Below, in pieces: positions 8,049-15,215 of a stretch of 51,601 nucleotides of DNA. The DNA is from a bacterium. Its GTDB lineage: Bacteria > Vulcanimicrobiota > Xenobia > Xenobiales > JADMJV01. How positions within the stretch are numbered: the first letter of the stretch is position 1; each line of letters starts with the position of its first letter. The notes under the pieces are model-generated. The model was not told where the DNA came from, ran no database searches, and saw only the letters and a list, made by a program, of their open reading frames with translations. The position numbers and the translations under genes were made by a program. Location of the stretch: NCBI GenBank assembly GCA_030149525.1, contig JASBRJ010000098.1:1-51601 (forward strand). The letters run 5' to 3'.

Positions 8049-8468
8049 CTATCGTCCTGAATTCTCGACCACCCACTTGAGGGCGCCGTAGATGCCTGAA
8101 ACCTTAGAGGTGTAGGCTTGGTACAAAATCTGATTCTTGGCCAGCGATGCCATCTCGGTGTTTACGTCGATAGCTCCATCGACGGTCTCCATAGTGGGAG
8201 CGAGGTTCTCTTTGGTCCATCCACCCATCTGCTCCAGTTGGAGATGCTTGGGGAGATTGCTTTCGAAAGTAAAAGCTCCGGGCTTTCCTTTGGCGTTGTC
8301 GTGGTCCATGGCCTCACGCAACTGCTTATCGAATGCGACCGACTTGGCTTGATAATCGGGATTATTGACGTTAGCGAGGTTATCCGAGATAACTTGCTGC
8401 CGGAGCGCGGTAGCATCCAGTGCCTTCTCGATGAACGTTGTGTCGACTAGTTTAAACGGCTTGCCCAA
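8049..8468 (-). CDS. flgB: Flagellar basal-body rod protein FlgB
   Basis: Proximal rod subunit; it and FlgC form the first rod segment on FliE. The sequence shows ALRQQVISDNLANVNNPDYQ near the N-terminus (the rod-family SxNIAN-type signature) and the C-terminal helix EMASLAKNQILYQAYTSKV. The 139 residues fit. Translation starts at TTG 8468, supported by AGGAGG seven bases upstream; there is no in-frame ATG nearby. It is the first gene of the minus-strand flagellar operon, so its promoter should lie in 8469-8700. No convincing sigma-28 or sigma-54 promoter is visible there. Confidence 0.96.
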   Translation of the reverse strand: MGKPFKLVDTTFIEKALDATALRQQVISDNLANVNNPDYQAKSVAFDKQLREAMDHDNAKGKPGAFTFESNLPKHLQLEQMGGWTKENLAPTMETVDGAIDVNTEMASLAKNQILYQAYTSKVSGIYGALKWVVENSGR

Positions 8469-8565
8469 GTCTCTTCCTCCTGCGGCTGGTTTACCAAGAT
8501 TCTCTCGTCTCGGTCTTTTCTTACCTTGTTAGTTTATCCAAACCATGTTTCTGATTCATTGAACT

Positions 8566-8588
8566 CGTGTTAACAGAATATTAACACG
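8566..8588. promoter_or_regulatory. Perfect inverted repeat CGTGTTAA-N7-TTAACACG
   Basis: Two perfect 8-base arms (8566-8573 and 8581-8588) separated by seven bases. There is no T-run on either side, so it is not an intrinsic terminator. It lies about 100 bp upstream of the flgB start. The size and symmetry suit a dimeric regulator of the flagellar operon; the regulator is unknown. Confidence 0.55.
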
Positions 8589-8691
8589 GTTCCCCCGAAC
8601 GACGAAAAAGCCTTTGAAATAAGGTATTTGTACCATCTTCGAACCCTTCAACGTTCGTCTTTACAGAAGCTATTGATCCGACCTTATTCAT

Positions 8692-8722
8692 GGTAGGGAA
8701 CCCGCCCATTTTCTTCCCTACC
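8692..8722. repeat. Perfect inverted repeat GGTAGGGAA-N13-TTCCCTACC
   Basis: Nine-base perfect arms at 8692-8700 and 8714-8722 around a 13-base loop. No U-tract follows on either strand. It could be an operator or an RNA hairpin in a leader transcript for the gene at 8923. Confidence 0.5.
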
Positions 8723-8922
8723 TTCATGAGTGAGTCGAGACATAACTTTCGCATCGTCTCACTATATCATGGATAGGCAAGCTGCGGATCAGGTGATTTG
8801 TTAACTAAGTTCATTCCCTTGCATGTTAGCTAGAGCAATTCTCAAAAGTGCTATAGAGGGAAACAATCCCGCCTCCGAGGAAAGGACACCTTCGAAACTT
8901 ATTCTTCAGATGGGAGAGCTCA

Positions 8923-9447
8923 GTGGCAGCACCTTCGGGACCAATAGGCGGTGGCGGACACATCCCTTTTTCTGCCGAGTGGCTGAAAAAAGCGGCCGAT
9001 GCGGCCAAAAAACAGGCCACCGGAAAAACCGATTCCGAAGAGATTTCGGAAAAAGCCACTCTCAGTGATGCTGCCAAAGGCCTGGCCGTCACCAAAGACG
9101 AGAAGATGCTCCAAACCATGAAAGCGGAGCTCTCCCAACTCGATCCCCAATCCGAAACCTTCATGGAAGAGGCCACCGAAAAGCTGATCGATTCCGTCAT
9201 CGAACAGGAATATGGCGAGGCCTTCAAAGGGAAATCCGGCTACGAAGGCCTCCAAGAGAAGCTTCTTCGCACCATCCTTCAGAACGATGAGACTCGCGAA
9301 GCGGTAGGTGATTTTTTTGAACTACTTCTGATCGCTGAAGAACTCAACGAAGAGGAAGAGTTTGAGGACGAGGAGGACGAGGGAGAATTTGAAGAGGACG
9401 ATGAGGAAGAAGAGTCGTTCGAAGAAGAATCCTACGAAGAGGACTAA
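8923..9447 (+). CDS. Hypothetical protein with acidic C-terminal tail
   Basis: I do not recognise this 174-residue protein. It starts at GTG 8923 with GGAG upstream (8913-8916); an ATG at 8910 is out of frame. Residues 1-20 are Gly/Pro-rich, 20-135 are helical and charged (ATEKLIDSVIEQEYGEAF; LQEKLLRTILQ), and the last 40 residues are nearly all Glu/Asp with Phe/Tyr spacers. There is no signal peptide or membrane segment. mrp begins five bases after its stop, so the two are co-transcribed. Similar acidic tracts occur in the zinc-ribbon protein at 13105. Its function is unknown; the tail may bind basic proteins, metals or RNA-binding partners. Confidence 0.75.
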   Translation: MAAPSGPIGGGGHIPFSAEWLKKAADAAKKQATGKTDSEEISEKATLSDAAKGLAVTKDEKMLQTMKAELSQLDPQSETFMEEATEKLIDSVIEQEYGEAFKGKSGYEGLQEKLLRTILQNDETREAVGDFFELLLIAEELNEEEEFEDEEDEGEFEEDDEEEESFEEESYEED

Positions 9448-9452
9448 AACCC

Positions 9453-10490
9453 ATGTCAGCTGAGCTGAAGCAAAAACTCGAATCCGTGGTCTACCCCGGA
9501 CGCACGGAAACCCTTGGCCAACTGGGCCTTGTTCAAGAAATCGACGGCACTACCGCCGTCATCAATCTCCCCTCACCGGCCATAACTCGCGAAGCCGAGC
9601 TAACCAGCCTCCTCCAAGCCGCAGCCGGTCAAGAAATCCAGATCAAATTTCAAAAAGAGCAGATCGCCACCCCTCGCGGACTGGGCTCCAGTCTCCTCGC
9701 CAACGCCAAGAACATCATCGCCGTGGCCTCCGGCAAGGGGGGCGTGGGCAAGTCCACCGTGGCCTGCAATCTTGGTGCCGCCCTGGCCAAGATGGGCTGC
9801 TCGGTGGGCATCATCGACGCCGACGTTTACGGGCCGAGCCAGCCTATGCTACTGGGCGTCAACGGCACGGCACTCACCATTAGAGAGAAGAGAATCCTCC
9901 CCGTAGAAGCCCACGGAGTCAAACTGATCTCCATGGGCTTTCTCATGAAGCCGGGCGACGCCGTTATCTGGCGTGGACCCATGCTCCACGGCATGATGAA
10001 CCAGTTCTGCAGAGATGTAGAATGGGGTGAGCTCGACTTCATGATTTTCGACCTTCCTCCGGGAACCGGGGACATTTCTCTATCCCTGTCCCAGCTGATC
10101 GATATAACCGGCGCAGTGGTTGTCTCCACCCCTCAAGACCTGGCACTGGACGTTGCCACCAAAGCGGTGGGCATGTTCAAAAAGCTGGAGGTTCCGGTTC
10201 TCGGCCTGGTGGAAAACATGAGTTACTACTGCTGCCCCGAATGCGGCCACCGCGACGATATCTTCAATCACGGCGGCACCAAGGCAGCGGCGGACAAACT
10301 GCAACTTCCCATGTTGGGCGATGTGCCTCTTAACTCAGAGCTGAGAAAAGCCGGCGACGCGGGAGTCCCCGCCGTTCTCCACAACCCCGACTCAGCACCG
10401 GCCCAGGCGCTTATGAAGCTTGCTTCCAATGTGGCGGAGATGGTGAGCTTGAACGCAGCTCTCACAGAGAAGCAACTGGCTTCCGCTTAG
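9453..10490 (+). CDS. mrp: Mrp/NBP35-type iron-sulfur carrier P-loop ATPase
   Basis: Cytosolic ATPase that carries and transfers [4Fe-4S] clusters to apo-proteins. The deviant Walker A motif GKGGVGKST is at residues 94-102, followed by IDADVYGPSQP, and the cluster-ligating CPEC (Cys251, Cys254) sits in ENMSYYCCPECG. The GDAVIWRGPMLHG and LPPGTGD family motifs are intact. The first 80 residues correspond to the N-terminal DUF59/MIP18-like domain but are divergent. It follows the acidic protein by five bases and ends in a strong terminator, so the two genes form one unit. LipA, encoded elsewhere in the window, is a plausible client class, but that is only inference. Confidence 0.94.
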   Translation: MSAELKQKLESVVYPGRTETLGQLGLVQEIDGTTAVINLPSPAITREAELTSLLQAAAGQEIQIKFQKEQIATPRGLGSSLLANAKNIIAVASGKGGVGKSTVACNLGAALAKMGCSVGIIDADVYGPSQPMLLGVNGTALTIREKRILPVEAHGVKLISMGFLMKPGDAVIWRGPMLHGMMNQFCRDVEWGELDFMIFDLPPGTGDISLSLSQLIDITGAVVVSTPQDLALDVATKAVGMFKKLEVPVLGLVENMSYYCCPECGHRDDIFNHGGTKAAADKLQLPMLGDVPLNSELRKAGDAGVPAVLHNPDSAPAQALMKLASNVAEMVSLNAALTEKQLASA

Positions 10491-10511
10491 ACTCGATTCT
10501 TCCGAAAGAAG

Positions 10512-10544
10512 GCCTGAGCAGATTTTCTGTTCGGGCTTTTTTTT
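10512..10544 (+). terminator. Rho-independent terminator after mrp
   Basis: GCCTGAGCAG (10512-10521) pairs with CTGTTCGGGC (10527-10536) in a 10-bp stem including G-U pairs, with an ATTTT loop, followed by eight T. It lies 21 bases after the mrp stop. Confidence 0.93.
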
Positions 10545-10651
10545 CTTCAGGGAGCGCTCGGTCTACGGTTGCACAGAGGGGGAAAGCTGCAATGCGGCCA
10601 TCTCAAGAGCCTTCCACCCGAACCCCTGAGGCCATCCTTCGAGTATTCCGT

Positions 10652-11776
10652 CTAACCCTGCCCCACCAACTCCACAAGCTTCGCCCCGAACTCCTCAACC
10701 TTCCAAGCCTCTAAACCCTCCACAGAGGCCAGGCTCTCACTGGAAGAGGGGCGTTTTCGAGCCACTTTCTTGAGTTGCCGATTGGAAAGGACTCGTGACG
10801 GGTCGACTCCCCGACGCTCACTCTCCTCATTTCTCCATTGACGTAAGACATTGAAAAGCTTCTCATCCTCAGCCGACCAGTCGTTGTTCTTTTTCTTACG
10901 CAGATCGGGAAACGGGATCTGTCCACGCTCCCGGCCTTTATTCATCAACTCAATGAGGCGGGGCGCATCCTGGCGGAAGTAGTCGTTCTTAGCCCAACCA
11001 ATAAGCTGATCCGGTTGCTGAAAACGCTTGCGACTCAAGCTCAGAAGAGCGCTATTATGAGCGATCCGAAACACTGCCAGATCCTCCTTCTCAGCGACTT
11101 CTTCTCTCCAGGAGTACAACTCATGGAGGATGGAACGCTGCAATCCCGAGAGTTCCCGTGCCCCCTTGATCTTGGCCCAACCGTCCGGGTCAAAAGACTT
11201 TTCCCTTAACTCTAAACCCTCCAAAGACTTAAAGTACTGATGGGCTTCCTGAACGGAATCGGCCTCCTCTAACTCTTTTTGCAAAATCTCAGCCAGTTCG
11301 CACAGATACAGAGTATCCTGACGAGCATACTCCACCTGCTCCGGAGGGAGCGGGCGAATTCTCCAGTCGGCGCGCGATTGATCTTTAGGAAGATTGATCT
11401 CGAAGTAGATATCTACCAACCCACCCAGACTCTTGCTTTCAAGCTCCAGAATCTTTGCGGCAATGTGAGTATCGAAGATATTCTTAAACTCTACGCCGTG
11501 CCGGCGAAAGTAGGGAACATCATTCTCACCGGCATGGAAAACCTTCACTATGTTCGGATTCTCCGTGAGAATGTTGAGTGCTTCGAGAGATTCCAAAGCG
11601 AGAGAGTCTATCAGATAGTCCGTTTTCCCCACGGTCATTTGAACCAGACAGAGCTTGGTGTGATAGCAGTAGTAGGAATCCATCTCCGCATCGAGTGCTA
11701 TCATCGGAGCAGTTTTGTGTTGCTCCACAACATTTTGAAGTTCTTCAAGGGTATCTACCCAGACTAATTCTCGCAT
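10652..11776 (-). CDS. rnd: Ribonuclease D (DEDD 3'-5' exonuclease with HRDC domain)
   Basis: RNase D trims tRNA and other stable-RNA 3' ends. The exonuclease domain shows all three DEDD motifs: MIALDAEMDSYY (Exo I), VFHAGENDVPYFRR (Exo II) and YARQDTLYLCE (Exo III), plus the family signature DWRIRPLPPEQVEYARQDT. An HRDC-like domain covers about residues 200-280, and a second, weaker helical region closes the protein. I chose ATG 11776 (MRELVWVDT), where homology begins; a GTG at 11806 would add ten residues but has a poorly placed ribosome site. It is divergent from the tRNA-Leu gene whose promoter starts 61 bases away, a functionally fitting neighbour. Confidence 0.93.
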   Translation of the reverse strand: MRELVWVDTLEELQNVVEQHKTAPMIALDAEMDSYYCYHTKLCLVQMTVGKTDYLIDSLALESLEALNILTENPNIVKVFHAGENDVPYFRRHGVEFKNIFDTHIAAKILELESKSLGGLVDIYFEINLPKDQSRADWRIRPLPPEQVEYARQDTLYLCELAEILQKELEEADSVQEAHQYFKSLEGLELREKSFDPDGWAKIKGARELSGLQRSILHELYSWREEVAEKEDLAVFRIAHNSALLSLSRKRFQQPDQLIGWAKNDYFRQDAPRLIELMNKGRERGQIPFPDLRKKKNNDWSAEDEKLFNVLRQWRNEESERRGVDPSRVLSNRQLKKVARKRPSSSESLASVEGLEAWKVEEFGAKLVELVGQG

Positions 11777-11836
11777 GGCAAGACTGTTCCGGGCCGCGCC
11801 TTGCACTCCTCGCTTACAGCTCTTCTCATGAGAGTG

Positions 11837-11864
11837 TTGACAACCCCGGGCCGTTTGCTATAAT
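11837..11864 (+). promoter_or_regulatory. Consensus sigma-70 promoter for tRNA-Leu
   Basis: TTGACA (11837-11842), 16-base spacer, TATAAT (11859-11864): both hexamers are perfect. The GC-rich discriminator GCGGGC after the -10 box is typical of stringently controlled stable-RNA promoters. The tRNA begins 21 bases after the -10 box. Confidence 0.93.
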
Positions 11865-11884
11865 GCGGGCACTCCAACACTTTT

Positions 11885-11972
11885 GCGGAGGTGGCGGAAT
11901 TGGTAGACGCGCATGGTTGAGGGCCATGTGGGCATTGCGCCCGTGGGGGTTCGAGTCCCCCCCCCCGCACCA
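11885..11972 (+). tRNA. tRNA-Leu (anticodon GAG)
   Basis: An 88-base class II tRNA with encoded CCA (11970-11972). The acceptor is GCGGAGG pairing with CCCCCGC, with one A5-C68 mismatch. The D-loop contains AATTGGTAGA. The anticodon stem is CATGG/CCATG with loop TTGAGGG, giving GAG. The long variable arm is GGGC-ATTGC-GCCC, and the T-arm is GGGGG-TTCGAGT-CCCCC. A ten-C run spans the T-stem and acceptor junction. It is flanked by a consensus promoter and a terminator, so it is a single-gene unit. Confidence 0.96.
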
Positions 11973-11974
11973 AC

Positions 11975-12012
11975 AAAACGAATCGTGAAAACGGTTCGTT
12001 TTTTGTTTTTTT
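11975..12012 (+). terminator. Rho-independent terminator after tRNA-Leu
   Basis: AAAACGAATCG (11975-11985) pairs with CGGTTCGTTTT (11992-12002) around loop TGAAAA, and a T-rich run follows. It begins three bases after the tRNA CCA end. Confidence 0.9.
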
Positions 12013-12030
12013 CCCCAGAAACCCGGAATC

Positions 12031-13059
12031 ATGCAGGCCCATGACGGTTCTCAAGTCGAAACAGTTCGGGTGACCTCCCCTACCGAAAATCTTGATCCCG
12101 CTCGACGGGAAATGACTCATCCAAGCGAACTATGGCGAGGGTACTGGGGCATCCAGGTTCTCCACGCCGGTCAGTCCATGGGCCTATTTCAGGCTCTCTC
12201 TCAACCTAAGTCGGTCGAGTCTCTGGCCCAGCAACTCCAACTTGAGCCCAGGTACCTGCAACTGTGGTGCGAGGCAGCCGAAAGCTACGGTCTGCTGGAA
12301 CGACGCGACAACAGATATGTCACTCCGGACTCCTGCAGCGAATGGCTTCATCGCTCCGGCGGCTTCACTCAGAGCCATCTCCATTTGAGCCGCCGGATGA
12401 CCGAAACGATGCAAGCCGTCTTTGGAGGCCGCGCCCTCCCCGAGCCTCCCATCTCTCTGAGACTGCTCCTCCAAGAAAGCCTTCAGGCCAACTACGAATG
12501 GCTCTTCCGAGAGGCGGTTCAGGCCTGGCCTCCTGTGGAGAAAATTTTGACCGGCGATCATCGAGTTCTGGAAGTAGGGTGCGGCGTTGGCTACGGCCTA
12601 TCCCACCTGCGAACGTTCCACCCCAATCTAGAATTGGTAGGACTTGAGGTGGACTACGAGTGCGCCCAGGAAGCGGAGCGAGCGACCAAGGCCGTCATTC
12701 ATATCTCCGAGAGCCCGGGCAACCGATTTGGCCGACCCTTCGACCTCATCCTGTGCTTTCGAAGCTTAAGTGCGGCAGCGCAACCGGAAAAGCTCCTGAA
12801 AGACTGTGTGGAAACACTGGCACACGGTGGAGTCTTCATACTGGGCTCCGAGGTTACCGATATCGACGAGCGGCGCAAGTCCGGACCGCGACTGCAAGGC
12901 GAGAAATTAGCCTACAACATTCTGGCCGGAGAGGCTTTGGTCAATGAGTACTCCCGAGAGGAACTGAAGACACTCCTCTCGGACAGCGGTTTCGAATTGA
13001 AGAAAGAAGTGGACGCTCCCGACTGGGCAACACCGCTTTTCATTTGTGAACGTAAGTGA
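12031..13059 (+). CDS. SAM-dependent methyltransferase with N-terminal winged-helix domain
   Basis: A 342-residue protein arranged like the small-molecule O-methyltransferase family. Residues 30-105 form a winged-helix dimerisation domain (ELWRGYWGIQVLHAGQSMGL, then a helix-turn-helix-like SVESLAQQLQLEPRYLQLWC). Residues 165-342 form a Rossmann methyltransferase with motif I VLEVGCGVGYGLSHL and acidic residue VGLEVDYE. No substrate can be assigned. ATG 12031 lies just after the tRNA terminator; an internal ATG at 12112 (MTHPSELWRG) is an alternative start nearer to the domain boundary. The downstream acidic zinc-ribbon gene is 45 bases away and may be co-transcribed. Confidence 0.8.
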   Translation: MQAHDGSQVETVRVTSPTENLDPARREMTHPSELWRGYWGIQVLHAGQSMGLFQALSQPKSVESLAQQLQLEPRYLQLWCEAAESYGLLERRDNRYVTPDSCSEWLHRSGGFTQSHLHLSRRMTETMQAVFGGRALPEPPISLRLLLQESLQANYEWLFREAVQAWPPVEKILTGDHRVLEVGCGVGYGLSHLRTFHPNLELVGLEVDYECAQEAERATKAVIHISESPGNRFGRPFDLILCFRSLSAAAQPEKLLKDCVETLAHGGVFILGSEVTDIDERRKSGPRLQGEKLAYNILAGEALVNEYSREELKTLLSDSGFELKKEVDAPDWATPLFICERK

Positions 13060-13104
13060 AGGGGAACGTAGTCCGGTTTCGAAAACCTGGGCGAGGGCGA
13101 GAGT

Positions 13105-14355
13105 TTGTCGCATTCTGATAGTGAGAAAATAGAGCCGCAAAGCGAGAGCGAAGAGACCGAAGTAAAGGCGGACGCAGTGGAAGAGACCGAAGTCGCAGAG
13201 GACCAAACCGAAGCTTCTGAAGAGAGTGAAAAAGGCTCCATCAAAGAGCCCAGTCTATCACCTCCTCCGCAGGCCATGTCTTCCGATCCCCGTTTCTCTC
13301 GCCTTATGAAGATGCAATCGCGCTTCGTAACGGAAGATGCGTTGCGCTCCACTGAAGAAAGCTCCAAACCCAAGGTCCAGGGACCGGAGGAAGTCGACGA
13401 AGAAGAACTCGAAGGCGACTACGACGAGGACGAGTTCGACGAGGAATTCGATGAAGAGTTCGACGACGAGTACGACGACTTCGAAGACGATGATTACGAT
13501 GACGAAGAGCTAGCGCGTCCAACTGAGGCGGCGAGTTCTGAGCCCGCTCCTACTCTGGAAGCAGCTGCCGAGGCCGAAGCGGACGACAAACGGGATGAGG
13601 AAGAAACCGACCACAAGTTGGCCCAACTCCGCAAGCTGAACACCACCTTCGTGACCGAAGAAGACCTCGAGCACGCGGCCACCATGAAGGAGCACACTTA
13701 CTACAAAGACGTGGAAGTGGCCAAAGTTGTCTGTCCCAACTGTCAGTCGGAGGAAAAGCGCACCGACAAGATCTGCAGTCAATGCGGTGCAAAACTCCCC
13801 AACATCACGGCCGTTCGGGAAGAGAAGTACAATCCCGGAACCCTCAATGTTGCGGTCAAGAAATATTTTAACGCCGTCGAAATGCTCCAGGACGGAACTT
13901 GGGAAGCGGAAGACTTCATCGAGTTTCTTTTTGAGCGAAGCGAACTGAGCGCTGCTCACATCGACGGAATCATGGAAGTGATTGAAGAGTCCGGCTCTTC
14001 GGAATGGCTGCCCCAAGCCACCAAATTGATCATGGACTCCACCCTTCTCTTGGAAGAGTCCATCGATATCATGTTAGGCAAAGTCAAGTTCACTCAGGAC
14101 GAGCAACAGCATCTGGAAGCCGAATACGACGAACTTTGCCTTCAGTACGATGAGCTTCTTGAGCAAGCCGAAGAAGATGAAGAACTAGAAATCCCCGATC
14201 CTCCGGAACCTCCGCTCGAGGTGGAGGAACGGATAAGGTTGATCAACTTTTCCGACGAACTGGAGTCCATCCGCCGCGCTAACGGAATGATGCTCGAATC
14301 GCTCCGTCTTATCGACCAGTTCCAGGACGACGAAGACCCCGAATTCTCCATGTAG
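13105..14355 (+). CDS. Acidic zinc-ribbon protein with duplicated FVTE motif (unknown function)
   Basis: I recognise no family for the whole 416-residue protein. Order: Ser/Glu-rich start (1-55); motif copy 1, RLMKMQSRFVTEDAL (66-80); Asp/Glu/Phe/Tyr tract (95-136); Ala/Glu linker; motif copy 2, QLRKLNTTFVTEEDL (174-188); C4 zinc ribbon CPNC...CSQC (Cys210, 213, 224, 227); and an acidic helical C-terminal half including a coiled coil near 330-360. The ribbon resembles those of zinc-ribbon/double-zinc-ribbon proteins that mediate protein or nucleic-acid contacts. There is no membrane segment. The start is TTG 13105 with a GAGGG-like site upstream. The repeated linear motif looks like a docking peptide presented twice around the acidic tract. 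Confidence 0.8.
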   Translation: MSHSDSEKIEPQSESEETEVKADAVEETEVAEDQTEASEESEKGSIKEPSLSPPPQAMSSDPRFSRLMKMQSRFVTEDALRSTEESSKPKVQGPEEVDEEELEGDYDEDEFDEEFDEEFDDEYDDFEDDDYDDEELARPTEAASSEPAPTLEAAAEAEADDKRDEEETDHKLAQLRKLNTTFVTEEDLEHAATMKEHTYYKDVEVAKVVCPNCQSEEKRTDKICSQCGAKLPNITAVREEKYNPGTLNVAVKKYFNAVEMLQDGTWEAEDFIEFLFERSELSAAHIDGIMEVIEESGSSEWLPQATKLIMDSTLLLEESIDIMLGKVKFTQDEQQHLEAEYDELCLQYDELLEQAEEDEELEIPDPPEPPLEVEERIRLINFSDELESIRRANGMMLESLRLIDQFQDDEDPEFSM

Positions 14356-14406
14356 TCGGAGCCGACTTAGCTCCCGTCGACCGCCAAGACTCAATATTTC
14401 AAGGCA

Positions 14407-15108
14407 TCAATTCAAACTGGGATAGGCAAAGAGGGAAAGCGCCGAGACCTTATTGGAAGGCTCAGGCCCCTGGTAGATATCTTCCAAGGTACTGACGATC
14501 TTGTCGCACCGTCGAAGCGGTTCTGTCTCTTCTAAGAAAGCTTGTTTCTTCTGGGCATCACACGGAACATGATGGGCGATTATATCCAACAGCATTCCCA
14601 GCGGTAACCCCTGAAATCGAGTAAGAAACTCGCCGGGAAAGCGGGAATATTTTCGCAACACCTTGTTGAATGCGTCGAATGCGCGCTGCAACACCTGAGC
14701 GCTCCGAATCTCGGCGAGTTCCGACTCTTCATCTCTCAGAGTCTTGACCCTCGCAATTCGATAGGGCTTGTCACTCTGAAGTTCTTCCAAAATCTTCACC
14801 CGGGTCAAACCGAAGAGGTCGATATTGAACAGCCCGTTGGGCAACTTTTCTACGCGAGTCAGGCGACCCAGTCCGGCCACGGAATGAATCGGTGGACCGT
14901 TCCCCACTTTACCAGAAAGAGTCTTGCGACGATCGAGCAGAGCGATGGAAATCAACTGCTCCGATTTCCTCGCGTCGTGAAGCATCTGTTGGTATCGCGG
15001 CTCGAAGATATGAAGCGGCAGCTTCGTGCCGGGAAAAAAGACGACGTTGGGTAGAGGGAACACCGGGACGATTCCGGAGAACGATTTTTGAAACTCTTCC
15101 GATAGCAC
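14407..15108 (-). CDS. Lon N-terminal (LON substrate-binding) domain protein
   Basis: A stand-alone LON substrate-binding domain, without ATPase or protease. Seen: VPVFPLPNVVFFPGTKLPLHIFEPRY split around the canonical PLPNVVFFPG and PLHIFEPRYQQML motifs, then IHSVAGLGRLTRVEKLPNG, then a helical C-terminal part. Such proteins are common in bacteria and their role is poorly defined, with proteolysis or adaptor functions proposed. The GTG at 15108 has AAGGA seven bases upstream and places homology properly. An upstream ATG at 15141 would add 11 residues without a good ribosome site. It is transcribed towards the zinc-ribbon gene (convergent) and divergently from lpdA. Confidence 0.88.
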   Translation of the reverse strand: MLSEEFQKSFSGIVPVFPLPNVVFFPGTKLPLHIFEPRYQQMLHDARKSEQLISIALLDRRKTLSGKVGNGPPIHSVAGLGRLTRVEKLPNGLFNIDLFGLTRVKILEELQSDKPYRIARVKTLRDEESELAEIRSAQVLQRAFDAFNKVLRKYSRFPGEFLTRFQGLPLGMLLDIIAHHVPCDAQKKQAFLEETEPLRRCDKIVSTLEDIYQGPEPSNKVSALSLFAYPSLN

Positions 15109-15215
15109 AGTTCTTTCCTTAAAGCCCGCCCTATCATACATATTCTCTGACCCCGACGCCAGAACCCTTTCGAAACCGCAAACCCACCTCTACCAGAACG
15201 GAAGGAGGCCCGGAA

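Larger units (their letters stand above)
8469..8922. other. Intergenic region between flgB and the acidic-protein gene
   Basis: A 454-base gap separating divergent genes. It is more AT-rich than its surroundings and holds no credible ORF. It contains two perfect inverted repeats (8566-8588 and 8692-8722, listed separately) and weaker dyads (CGAAC/GTTCG near 8640-8660). I see no clear -35/-10 pair for the flagellar operon; a weak GATAAACT-like element lies on the minus strand near 8535. Promoters for both directions are expected here. Confidence 0.6.
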
